From: Aridibacter sp965216195
Lineage (GTDB): Bacteria; Acidobacteriota; Blastocatellia; Pyrinomonadales; Pyrinomonadaceae
Assembly: GCA_965216195.1 (NCBI GenBank)
Contig: OZ244151.1
Coordinates: forward strand, 186,001-250,000
Length of the DNA: 64,000 bases
Reading direction: 5' to 3'
A model generated the notes under the pieces. That model did no database searches, was not told the DNA's origin, and worked only from the letters and a program-made list of their open reading frames with translations. Every line of letters starts with the position of its first letter. Position 1 is the stretch's first letter. Shown here one piece after another: positions 1-7,121 of the stretch. The position numbers and the translations under genes are program-made.

Positions 1-60
1 TGCGAGAGCGGCGATAGAGATTACCGCTATTAGAAAACCGCGTTGAGAGCTAGAACCCAT
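1..60 (-). CDS. N-terminus of a cut gene (putative exported or membrane protein)
   Basis: A minus-strand reading frame opens with ATG at 58-60 and runs off the left edge of the window. The 20 visible residues begin MGSSSQRGF and continue into a hydrophobic stretch (LIAVISIAALA), which fits a signal peptide or a first membrane helix. A purine-rich stretch (AAAAGAG) lies directly before the ATG. Too little is visible to name a family. It would be transcribed in the same direction as the sugar kinase gene that ends at 102. Confidence 0.45.
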   Translation of the reverse strand, partial: MGSSSQRGFLIAVISIAALA

Positions 61-101
61 CTCTTTTGGGATTGCCTCGGGAAGAATTTAACCTAAAGAA
101 C

Positions 102-1037
102 CTAAGATGCTGAAGTCGCCTTTTCAAACGGAATTTCTTCAAAATGCGTAAATCGTTTGAAATCTGCAAAGCGATTATTGATTTCCTCGTGTGTCAGACG
201 ATCAACTCTTTCGGTACCAAATTCTTCGACGTTGAATGAAGACATGACCGTTCCATAAACCATTGCGCGCCGCATAGAATCTTCATTTATCTCATCCTGG
301 CTGGCAAGATAACCCATAAATCCGCCCGCAAATGTATCGCCCGCTCCTGTTGGATCAAAAACGCTTTCCAACGGATACGCGGGGATGGCGAAGTAGATTT
401 CGTTTGTAAATAATGCAGCTCCGTACTCGCCTCTTTTAATAACAACCGCTTTTGGTCCCAAATCAAGAATCTTCTTTGCAGCCGTGATTACGTTCGGAAC
501 ATCAGCGAGTTGGCGCGCTTCCGCATCATTTATTATCACACAATCGACGACCTTAATAGTTTCTACTACGGAATCTTTCATGGAATCGATCCAGAAGTTC
601 ATCGTGTCCATCGCCACGAACTCTGCGTTTGATTGCGTGCGAACATCTTTTTGGAGCGTTGGCAAAATGTTTGCCAGAAACAACAGACGAGCATTTTTCG
701 AATTTTTTGAAAGCTGCGGATCAAATTTTTCAAAGACGTTAAGCTGTGTGTCGAGGGTGTGAGCGGTATTCATATCGTATTCGTACCTGCCGCTCCAGAA
801 GAAGGTTTTGCCGCCTTCAATAACCTCAATATCGTCAGTATTAATATTGTGGCGCTTAAATACTGACCATTCATCGTCGCTAAAATCGTTTCCGACCACG
901 CCAACTGCGTTTACGTCGGAGAAATATCCAGCCGACAAAGAAAAGTGAGTTGCAGCGCCGCCGAGAATTTTTTCTCGTTTGCCAAAAGGCGTTTCCAAAG
1001 CGTCAAACGCAACCGATCCAACTACTGTTAAAGACAT
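102..1037 (-). CDS. PfkB-family carbohydrate/nucleoside kinase
   Basis: This 311-residue protein belongs to the ribokinase/PfkB fold, which phosphorylates sugars or nucleosides with ATP in the cytoplasm. The C-terminal PfkB signature DPTGAGDTFAGG (about residues 228-239) supplies the anion hole and the catalytic Asp of the GAGD motif. The N-terminal di-glycine region (LGGAATHFS) corresponds to signature 1. Length is normal for the family. MTA phosphorylase lies two genes upstream on the same strand, so a nucleoside or thioribose-related substrate is possible, but a strong hairpin separates them and the substrate cannot be read from sequence. Family call is secure, substrate is not. Confidence 0.88.
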   Translation of the reverse strand: MSLTVVGSVAFDALETPFGKREKILGGAATHFSLSAGYFSDVNAVGVVGNDFSDDEWSVFKRHNINTDDIEVIEGGKTFFWSGRYEYDMNTAHTLDTQLNVFEKFDPQLSKNSKNARLLFLANILPTLQKDVRTQSNAEFVAMDTMNFWIDSMKDSVVETIKVVDCVIINDAEARQLADVPNVITAAKKILDLGPKAVVIKRGEYGAALFTNEIYFAIPAYPLESVFDPTGAGDTFAGGFMGYLASQDEINEDSMRRAMVYGTVMSSFNVEEFGTERVDRLTHEEINNRFADFKRFTHFEEIPFEKATSAS

Positions 1038-1161
1038 ATTTTAATAGACATCCTCTTATATTTTTTTCGATAAAAACAAAGCCACACGATAACATAATTC
1101 CAAGCGCTTTCTAAACGTAGATTACGTAAAAACGGGGCTAAAACCACGCAGCCCAACAGTC

Positions 1162-1198
1162 AAAAAGCAACCCAAATCCGAAAATCTTGGGCTGCTTT
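1162..1198 (-). terminator. Rho-independent terminator after the TPR-like gene
   Basis: Read on the minus strand, arms AAAGCAGCCCAA and TTGGGTTGCTTT pair over 12 bp with one G-U pair, and five T residues follow. It lies just downstream of the gene ending at 1223 and probably ends the long minus-strand operon that starts at meaB. Confidence 0.75.
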
Positions 1199-1222
1199 AT
1201 CATTAACCGAAATGGAGTAAGT

Positions 1223-1678
1223 TCACTTCTTAGGTTTGATCTTCTTCAAAATCTTTTCCGCGCGTTTTTTATATTTGCTTTTTGGGTGTTTGTCTACAAG
1301 CATACTCAAATAAACCAGTGCGTCTTCGCGGAGCCTTTCCTTCGCAAACCTCTTTTTGCCCTCTTTATCAAGCACGGCCAGGTTTATTTTTTGTTTGCCC
1401 TTTCCGATCGAGAGGTAATAGCTGCTCATTCCATGAAGGTAGAAAACCTCATCGATTTTCGAAAACGTCGGATGAGCCGCGAGCGTTTCGTCCGTTCGCA
1501 TAAGCACCGCTTTATAAGCCTTTCTAAGCTTAAAATACTGCCACGCGACGTTAAGATTGTGGGTCGCATCCGTCTCGAGAATCTTATCGAGCGAAATTTC
1601 TTTCTTCTCCTTTTGCGCAAAAGACGCAATTGGAAAAGTTAAAAGGACAAAACTAATCAGCAAGATGACTTTTTTCAT
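1223..1678 (-). CDS. Small exported tetratricopeptide-like protein (BamD-like repeat)
   Basis: This 151-residue protein starts with a clear signal peptide (MKKVILLISFVLLTFPIASFAQ), with probable cleavage after residue 21. The mature part is helical and lysine-rich. Its pattern of paired amphipathic helices (NVAWQYFKLRKAYKAVLMRT, then LSMLVDKHPKSKYKKRAEKI) resembles the TPR-like repeats of BamD/YfiO and related periplasmic proteins, where 'hPxSxYxxxA' is typical. It is too short to be a full BamD, which has about 250 residues. It follows MTA phosphorylase by about 55 bp. A role in the envelope is inferred from the signal peptide only. Confidence 0.7.
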   Translation of the reverse strand: MKKVILLISFVLLTFPIASFAQKEKKEISLDKILETDATHNLNVAWQYFKLRKAYKAVLMRTDETLAAHPTFSKIDEVFYLHGMSSYYLSIGKGKQKINLAVLDKEGKKRFAKERLREDALVYLSMLVDKHPKSKYKKRAEKILKKIKPKK

Positions 1679-1734
1679 ACCGCTTTAAAGATGATGTTAG
1701 AAGGCAAAAGGTTTTCCGTTTCGACGCACTTTAA

Positions 1735-2616
1735 TTACTTATTCGGATTATACTTACCGATAATTGCATCGAGTTTTTCGGCGGTCTCAGGATTCCAGTG
1801 ATCCGGTTGGGTAAAGATCGCGTTTTTTGTCGCGCCCTCAAATGGGTTCGGCGTTTCTTTCGCATCGACCCTTTTTACGGCTTCCTTTAAAACCAACTGC
1901 GCATTACGAACGTTTTTGGTTAGATATTCGACGATCATATCAATTGAAACCGAATCGTGAGCCGGGTGCCAACAATCATAGTCAGTTACAAGCGCGAGCG
2001 TTGCATAGGCGATCTCCGCTTCGCGTGCAAGTTTGGCTTCCTGCAAATTTGTCATTCCGATTATGTCCATTCCCCATTTTCGATAGGTTTCGGATTCGGC
2101 CTTTGTTGAAAACGCGGGACCTTCCATATTTATGTAAGTTCCTCCGCGATGGCAGTTTAAACCTTCAACCGTTTTGCAGGATTCTTCCAAAATGTCGCCG
2201 AGTTCATCACAAACCGGGTGAGCGAAGGTTATGTGTCCGACGATCCCATCGCCGAAAAAGGTTGATTCATGCGAACGCGCTCGCGTCCGATCAAAAAACT
2301 GATTTGGTATGCAGAAATCCGTCGGCGCGTAATCATCCCTCAAACTTCCAACCGCTGAAACAGACAGAATATAATCTACTCCCAAAAGCTTCATTGCATA
2401 TATGTTTGCGCGGAAGGGAAGTTCCGAAGGGGTGATTGTGTGTCCGCGTCCGTGCCGAGGCAAAAATGCAGCGGCGACGCCGTCGAGTTCGCCGATGATA
2501 AATGAGTCGGAGGGTTTACCGAAAGGTGTTTCGACTTCCTGCTCTCTTACGTTTTTGAGTTCCGGCATTTGGTAAAGACCACTGCCGCCGATTATTCCAA
2601 TATTTACATTTTCCAT
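1735..2616 (-). CDS. mtnP: S-methyl-5'-thioadenosine phosphorylase
   Basis: This 293-residue enzyme cleaves methylthioadenosine with phosphate to adenine and methylthioribose-1-phosphate, the entry to methionine and purine salvage. The N-terminus carries the phosphate-binding GIIGGSGLY motif (residues 7-15), followed by family hallmarks PRHGRGH, the NMEGPAFST substrate loop and GMTNLQEAKLAREAE. The TNLQEAKLARE form is that of MTAP rather than of plain purine nucleoside phosphorylase. The gene follows the small membrane-protein gene by 2 bp, so the two are co-transcribed. No other methionine-salvage gene is visible nearby. Confidence 0.93.
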   Translation of the reverse strand: MENVNIGIIGGSGLYQMPELKNVREQEVETPFGKPSDSFIIGELDGVAAAFLPRHGRGHTITPSELPFRANIYAMKLLGVDYILSVSAVGSLRDDYAPTDFCIPNQFFDRTRARSHESTFFGDGIVGHITFAHPVCDELGDILEESCKTVEGLNCHRGGTYINMEGPAFSTKAESETYRKWGMDIIGMTNLQEAKLAREAEIAYATLALVTDYDCWHPAHDSVSIDMIVEYLTKNVRNAQLVLKEAVKRVDAKETPNPFEGATKNAIFTQPDHWNPETAEKLDAIIGKYNPNK

Positions 2617-2618
2617 AA

Positions 2619-3026
2619 TTATTCTTCTTTTATAAATGCTCTCAGTAAATGCAAGCTAATTCCGGCTAATACCAAATAGGCCGCACAATGGACTGCTGGA
2701 GTTTCCGGGACATTTTCAATCGCAACCTCGCCAAAAAATCCATAAACGAAAAGCGCGTGAGCGGCAATGATTAAGGCAGTCGCGAAAATCTGCAACAAAA
2801 GCGGCGCCCTATTTTTTGCCTGGACAATGTAAACACCAATCCCGATCTCCAAAAGCGAAAACAATAGTAAGAAAATGTGGCGACTTCGTAGCATCACGCG
2901 AAAGCCCATTTCCATATTCTCTTTATCAGGATACCCGAAGCGCATTATTCTACCTGTCCAAAGGAATAAAACAAAACCGATGCTTCCCAACAAAAGATAA
3001 ATGATCTTTAGGTGGTTTCTATTCAT
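2619..3026 (-). CDS. Small four-helix integral membrane protein, function unknown
   Basis: Starting from ATG at 3026, this is a 135-residue protein (MNRNHLKIIYLLLG...) with about four hydrophobic helices: LLLGSIGFVLFLW, IFLLLFSLLEIGIGVYIV, LQIFATALIIAAHALFVYGF and AAYLVLAGISLHLL. I chose this start because its first codons overlap the stop of the MBL-hydrolase gene by 8 bp (ATGAATAG). That is a translational-coupling arrangement, whereas longer frames would overlap by about 74 bp. No family is recognised. It sits between the hydrolase and MTA phosphorylase in one operon. Confidence 0.72.
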   Translation of the reverse strand: MNRNHLKIIYLLLGSIGFVLFLWTGRIMRFGYPDKENMEMGFRVMLRSRHIFLLLFSLLEIGIGVYIVQAKNRAPLLLQIFATALIIAAHALFVYGFFGEVAIENVPETPAVHCAAYLVLAGISLHLLRAFIKEE

Positions 3027-3915
3027 TAACAGCAATCGATCGTATCTTTCCATAATCATTTTCCAGCTCACATAGCGGTGCCTTATAATCATGATAAAAA
3101 AGACACGTCCAATTTTCCTCTACTGCCTGTTTAAGCAAGGTTCTTTTTGCCTCCAATGTCTCAAGCGGAAATAAATCGAAGCCCGCAATCCACGGCAGCG
3201 AAAGATGGGCCGTTGTTGGAACAAGATCCGCAAACCCGTAAAGAGTTTTTCCACCGCGCCGAAGTTTTACGGTTTGCATCGTTTCCGAGTGTCCCCGGAT
3301 TGTCTGCATCGATAACCCTTCAACGACCTCGTAATCATCCGGTTTCAACTCGAGTTGACCACTTTCCCTGATCGGTTCCCAGTTTTCCTCTAAATAACTC
3401 GCTTGATCGCGTTCGTGCGGATTTTGTGCGTGATTAAGTTCCGACTCCGAAACGAGATACCGGGCGTTTGGAAACTGGGGTTTAACTGATAGTGGATGAC
3501 TGATAGCAGATAATTTCCCGTCACTCTGTCTGCCGCTAACTGTTGACTGCTCACTGGTTACCGTGTTTCCGCCGGCGTGGTCAAAATGCAGATGAGTGTT
3601 TACGACAATCGTTATGTCTTCCGGTACGCATCCCGTCTTTTCGAACAGCGTTTGAGCAAAAGCTTTCTCGCGAAAGATACCGTAAATCTCCCTTTCTTTC
3701 TCCGACCATTTCTCGCCAATACCTGTTTCAACTAAAATCCGCTCATCCGGCGTTTCGATAAACAGGCAGTTCATATTCATCTTAACGCGGTTGAGATCGT
3801 CCGGCGGGCATTTCTTCTCCCATAAAACACGCGGGACAACGCCAAACATTGCCCCGCCATCCAGTCTGAATTCCGTATCAGGAACTATCTCTACTTTGTA
3901 ATCACCAAAAAACAT
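3019..3915 (-). CDS. MBL-fold metallo-hydrolase with an in-frame repeat insertion
   Basis: This 298-residue protein has the metallo-beta-lactamase fold, a two-metal hydrolase scaffold. The metal motif HTHLHFDHAGG-like (H108, H110, D112, H113) is followed by a GHSETM segment (third His), a GFADLV segment (metal-bridging Asp) and FYHDYK near the end. It resembles N-acyl-homoserine-lactonase/YtnP-type quinohydrolases by layout, but the substrate is unknown. Directly after the metal motif, residues about 118-147 are a Ser/Gln-rich stretch with no counterpart expected in the fold. Its DNA consists of the same short words as the palindrome just upstream of the gene. The site is a surface loop in the fold, so function may survive. 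Confidence 0.85.
   Translation of the reverse strand: MFFGDYKVEIVPDTEFRLDGGAMFGVVPRVLWEKKCPPDDLNRVKMNMNCLFIETPDERILVETGIGEKWSEKEREIYGIFREKAFAQTLFEKTGCVPEDITIVVNTHLHFDHAGGNTVTSEQSTVSGRQSDGKLSAISHPLSVKPQFPNARYLVSESELNHAQNPHERDQASYLEENWEPIRESGQLELKPDDYEVVEGLSMQTIRGHSETMQTVKLRRGGKTLYGFADLVPTTAHLSLPWIAGFDLFPLETLEAKRTLLKQAVEENWTCLFYHDYKAPLCELENDYGKIRSIAVNE
3475..3564 (-). repeat. In-frame short-word repeat inside the MBL hydrolase gene
   Basis: The stretch contains phased words such as GTGAGCAGTCAACAGTTAG and CTATCAGTCATCCACTATC (minus strand). These match the vocabulary of the intergenic palindrome at 3925-3983 (ATCCGCTATCAG). It adds about 30 codons without breaking the frame. It is probably an insertion of a small dispersed repeat. 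Confidence 0.6.
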
Positions 3916-3924
3916 AACGAAAAA

Positions 3925-3983
3925 ATGGATAACGGATAGTGGAGAATGCTGAAATTATCCATTATCCGCTATCAGTTTTCCAT
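3925..3983. repeat. Imperfect palindromic repeat between MBL hydrolase and PPIase genes
   Basis: Arms ATGGATAACGGATAG (3925-3939) and CTATCAGTTTTCCAT (3969-3983) are inverted copies matching at 12 of 15 positions, with the related words ATCCATTATCCGC between them. The element fills nearly the whole 75-bp intergenic gap. It resembles small non-autonomous palindromic repeats (MITE/REP-like). Confidence 0.6.
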
Positions 3984-3991
3984 TAGTTTTC

Positions 3992-5650
3992 TCACTCTTT
4001 CTTTTTCGAACCTTGTGGTTTGTCGTTACTCTCTGGTGGTCCCTCCTGTGGTAACTGCATGCCGGGAGGAAGCTGCGGTTGCTGTGGAATCGCTGGCGGA
4101 ACTACCTCAAAATCCTCGGCCACCTCAACCGGGTTATTCTTGAGGATTTCTTCCAGGATTTTGTCCTGCCGCTCCTGTTTTAGCTTATTTGAAACATATG
4201 CTTCGAGCGGAACTTCCTGCTGCATCGGACTTTCTTTATCCTTAACTGTAGTATTAATAAGGATGTGACGAGCGGTGTAGCTATCAACCTCTTTACCGTC
4301 AGGGCCTTTTGTTTTGCCTCTCTTCTCGAGTTTGATTATGTGAAAACCAAACTTAGTTTTTACGAGTTCGGCTGCGACTTGGCCTGGTTCGAGTTTAGCA
4401 ATCGCCGCCTCAAACTCCGGCACCATTTGTCCTTTGGGAACATCCTCATAAAGCCCGCCCTTTTCCTTAGAGCCCGGATCATCGGAGTTTTCCTTTGCCA
4501 GTTTTGCAAAATCCTCGCCGTCCTGAACTTTCTTTAAGATTTCCTCGGCTTTATCTTGCTTTTCTTTTATGAGCTCGGGGTGGTCGGCGATATATTTTTC
4601 GATTTCCTCTTCTTTTACTTCAAGTTTCGGAACAAGCTTTTCCCGAGCGTAAACCTGTGCGAGAAGTTGAGCCTGCTGAAGTTTGGTTTGCAGCTCGACC
4701 TTGTGTTCGAATTCTTCCCAAACCTTTCGCTCCTCTTCATCCATGCTGGCGATGCTCGCAAGCTTCTCTTTCGCCTCTTTTTCATAAATCGAAAAACGGG
4801 CAAAGGCATCGCGCATTTGTTTTAGTTGTTCGGGGTTCATCTCTTGCCCTGGAGGGCGCTGCCCGCGAGCTTCTTCAAGTTTCAATTGTGCTTCGAGAAA
4901 CTCCTTAAAATTAGATTCGTTGCGGTTCTGTTCGACAGTATCGAGTGTCGAACCTAACCCGATACTATCGAGAATTGAGCGAAACACGCCTTTCGACTTT
5001 TCAGCTTTTGCAGGTTCAGCCTTCTCATCTTTCTTTTCTTTTGAATCGACCTCGGTCGCGGCTTCAGGCTTGGGTTGAGGGTTGGCTTTTGCTTCAGGTT
5101 TTTCATTTTCGTTCGGTTTGGACTCGTCTTCTTTTTTACCTTCGTCTTTGCCTTCAGGGCTATCGCCTTTAGCTTTATTTTCCTCAGTTTCGGTCTTCTC
5201 CCCTTCCTTGCCTTCATCCTTTTCTTCGGCATTTTCCGGATCTTTTCCCCAGAATTTAGCAACCTGTTCTTCAGAGATCATACTCAAAGGCGCCATAGGT
5301 TTATCTTTATTTATAACCTTATCGTAGCTTAAGGCGAGGATAGCCTTTTTCATGTACTTGAGTTCTTGCTTCACCTCAGGTTTATCGGCATAACCCTCTT
5401 TTCTCGCCTGGCTGGCAATCGCAACAAATTCTTTGATATTTTTCGCAAGTTCTTTCCTTTGTTCAGGGTCTTGAGCGAGCATCCTTTGCTGCATCGGATT
5501 AAAATCCTTAACAAGCATTTCCATTTCTTCCTTGGTGATTTTGTTCAAGGCATCGCTATGGCCGCCAACCTTATTTTTCCAATAAACCAAACCAGCGCCG
5601 GCTGCTAACAAAACGGCAAAAAGAACCAATAATTTAAGTGTGTTGCTCAA
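3992..5650 (-). CDS. Membrane-anchored parvulin-type peptidylprolyl isomerase (SurA/PrsA-like)
   Basis: This 552-residue protein has an N-terminal signal anchor (LLVLFAVLLAAGAGLVYW), a helical chaperone-like region, and a very charged Glu/Lys/Pro linker at about residues 135-240. A PpiC/rotamase domain follows at about 360-475, with the hallmarks FAKLAKENSDDPGSKEKGG, PEFEAAIAKLEPGQ and FGFHIIKLE. A second stretch, YTARHILINT, restarts the rotamase pattern and may be the remnant of a second domain. The tail is Pro/Gln-rich. It probably folds exported proteins at the outer face of the cytoplasmic membrane. The methylmalonyl-CoA epimerase gene lies 5 bp upstream, so both are on one transcript. 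Confidence 0.85.
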   Translation of the reverse strand: MSNTLKLLVLFAVLLAAGAGLVYWKNKVGGHSDALNKITKEEMEMLVKDFNPMQQRMLAQDPEQRKELAKNIKEFVAIASQARKEGYADKPEVKQELKYMKKAILALSYDKVINKDKPMAPLSMISEEQVAKFWGKDPENAEEKDEGKEGEKTETEENKAKGDSPEGKDEGKKEDESKPNENEKPEAKANPQPKPEAATEVDSKEKKDEKAEPAKAEKSKGVFRSILDSIGLGSTLDTVEQNRNESNFKEFLEAQLKLEEARGQRPPGQEMNPEQLKQMRDAFARFSIYEKEAKEKLASIASMDEEERKVWEEFEHKVELQTKLQQAQLLAQVYAREKLVPKLEVKEEEIEKYIADHPELIKEKQDKAEEILKKVQDGEDFAKLAKENSDDPGSKEKGGLYEDVPKGQMVPEFEAAIAKLEPGQVAAELVKTKFGFHIIKLEKRGKTKGPDGKEVDSYTARHILINTTVKDKESPMQQEVPLEAYVSNKLKQERQDKILEEILKNNPVEVAEDFEVVPPAIPQQPQLPPGMQLPQEGPPESNDKPQGSKKKE

Positions 5651-5655
5651 GATGT

Positions 5656-6057
5656 TTACTCCTTAACTTTTTGTACCAATTCCAAAAGTACTCCACCGCT
5701 AGATTTTGGATGAACAAAGGCGATTAAGCAACCGCCCGCTCCGACTTTCGGTGTCTCGTCAATTAATTTCGCTCCTTCCGCTTTCATACGTTCGAGCGCC
5801 TCTTCAATGTTCTCTACTTCGATAGCTATGTGATGAATCCCTCCACCTCGTTTTTCTAGAAACTTCGAGATTGGCGAATCATCAGAAGTTGGCTCAAGGA
5901 GCTCGATATTTGTTTCCCCGATCGGCAGCATCGCTACCCGAACTTTTTGTTTTTCTACTTCTTCGGTATGAAGACTTTCCAAGCCCAAAGCGTCGCGCCA
6001 AAACTCTAACGCAGCTTCAATCTCTTTTGTTGCAATTCCAAGATGGTCGATTTTCAT
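5656..6057 (-). CDS. mce: Methylmalonyl-CoA epimerase
   Basis: This 133-residue single-domain VOC protein interconverts (R)- and (S)-methylmalonyl-CoA. The paired beta-alpha-beta-beta-beta modules are visible, with metal ligands at H5 (KIDHLGIA), H75/H76 (GIHHIAIEV) and E126 (GGVLLELV). The phrase VHPKSSGGVLLEL is typical of this family and argues against a general glyoxalase. Its ATG overlaps the stop of meaB by 4 bp, which fits its role beside the methylmalonyl-CoA mutase chaperone. The mutase itself is not in the window. Confidence 0.9.
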   Translation of the reverse strand: MKIDHLGIATKEIEAALEFWRDALGLESLHTEEVEKQKVRVAMLPIGETNIELLEPTSDDSPISKFLEKRGGGIHHIAIEVENIEEALERMKAEGAKLIDETPKVGAGGCLIAFVHPKSSGGVLLELVQKVKE

Positions 6058-6995
6058 TTAAGTAGCTCTTCAATTGCTGAATACGGATCGCGTTTCTTTT
6101 TTGCGACTTCGGAGGCGAATTCGTCCAGTTTCTCGCTTGTTCCATTTTTGCTCAGCGCCTTAGCCAAAAGCTTTTCGCGGAGCAATTCGAGGAGTCGCCA
6201 TTTTGCTATGGCTTTTCGCCTTTCTAAACTGCTTTCGGCCTGTCCTTGAAACTCAGCATAAGATTTGATGGCATCTGAAAGCTCTTCGATGCCGCTATTT
6301 TCCAGTGCAACAGTTTTTACGATCGGCGGCTCCCACATATCCGGGCGATGTGCCAAGGACAAAAGCGCCTCGAGCTCTTTTTCCGTTCGGTAAACGCCAT
6401 CACGATCGGCTTTGTTTATAACAAAGACGTCACCGATTTCCATTATTCCCGCCTTTATCGCTTGTATGTCGTCGCCCATTCCCGGAACGAGCACGACTAC
6501 CGAAACGTCGGCGGTTTTCACGATCTCGACTTCATCTTGCCCAACGCCTACCGTTTCGACAATCACCTTATCAAATCCCGCAGCATCTAAAATCGCAACG
6601 GCGTCAACGGTCGAACGGGCCAAGCCACCGAGATTTCCCCTTGTTGCCATTGAGCGAATAAAAACATTTTTATCCAAACCAAGCGTCTGCATTCTGATAC
6701 GGTCACCGAGGATCGCGCCGCCCGAAAATGGACTTGATGGATCAACACAGACAATGCCGATTTTTTCACCTTTATCACGGTAGTGGAGCGCGAGTTTATC
6801 AACGAGCGATGATTTTCCAGCGCCCGGTGAGCCAGTGATACCGACGACCAGGGCGTTTCCGGTTTTAGGAAAAACCGCTTTCATCAAGTCAGCGGAATCT
6901 GCGGTCGAATCCTCGATTTTTGATATCGCGCGCGCCACGGCCCGGGGCTCGCCAGAGAAAAGTTTTTTTAGTAAAACATCAATTTTCATCGCCAA
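6054..6995 (-). CDS. meaB: Methylmalonyl-CoA mutase-associated GTPase MeaB (ArgK family)
   Basis: This 313-residue G3E-family GTPase protects and reloads the B12-dependent methylmalonyl-CoA mutase. Walker A is GSPGAGKSS (about 55-63). The family signature VCVDPSSPFSGGAILGDR follows, then MATRGNLGGL, the ETVGVGQDEV switch and the base-recognition motif NKAD. Length is normal. It is the first gene of the minus-strand run meaB-mce-PPIase and lies back to back with smc, with about 125 bp between the two start codons that must hold divergent promoters. Confidence 0.95.
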   Translation of the reverse strand: MAMKIDVLLKKLFSGEPRAVARAISKIEDSTADSADLMKAVFPKTGNALVVGITGSPGAGKSSLVDKLALHYRDKGEKIGIVCVDPSSPFSGGAILGDRIRMQTLGLDKNVFIRSMATRGNLGGLARSTVDAVAILDAAGFDKVIVETVGVGQDEVEIVKTADVSVVVLVPGMGDDIQAIKAGIMEIGDVFVINKADRDGVYRTEKELEALLSLAHRPDMWEPPIVKTVALENSGIEELSDAIKSYAEFQGQAESSLERRKAIAKWRLLELLREKLLAKALSKNGTSEKLDEFASEVAKKKRDPYSAIEELLK

Positions 6996-7121
6996 AAATC
7001 AAACCGCTATTCTCGCATTTTTTAATGTAAATTTAAAAACACAGGTAATGTTACATTTTTAACTTGATTTTATACCCTGAAAACCACAAAATATAGTGCT
7101 AGTTCCCCATTTAAGCACAAT

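Noticed and set aside
1187..1642. Plus-strand frame of 151 codons opposite the TPR-like gene
   Set aside because: The minus-strand frame has a clear signal peptide and operon position. The plus frame is its shadow.
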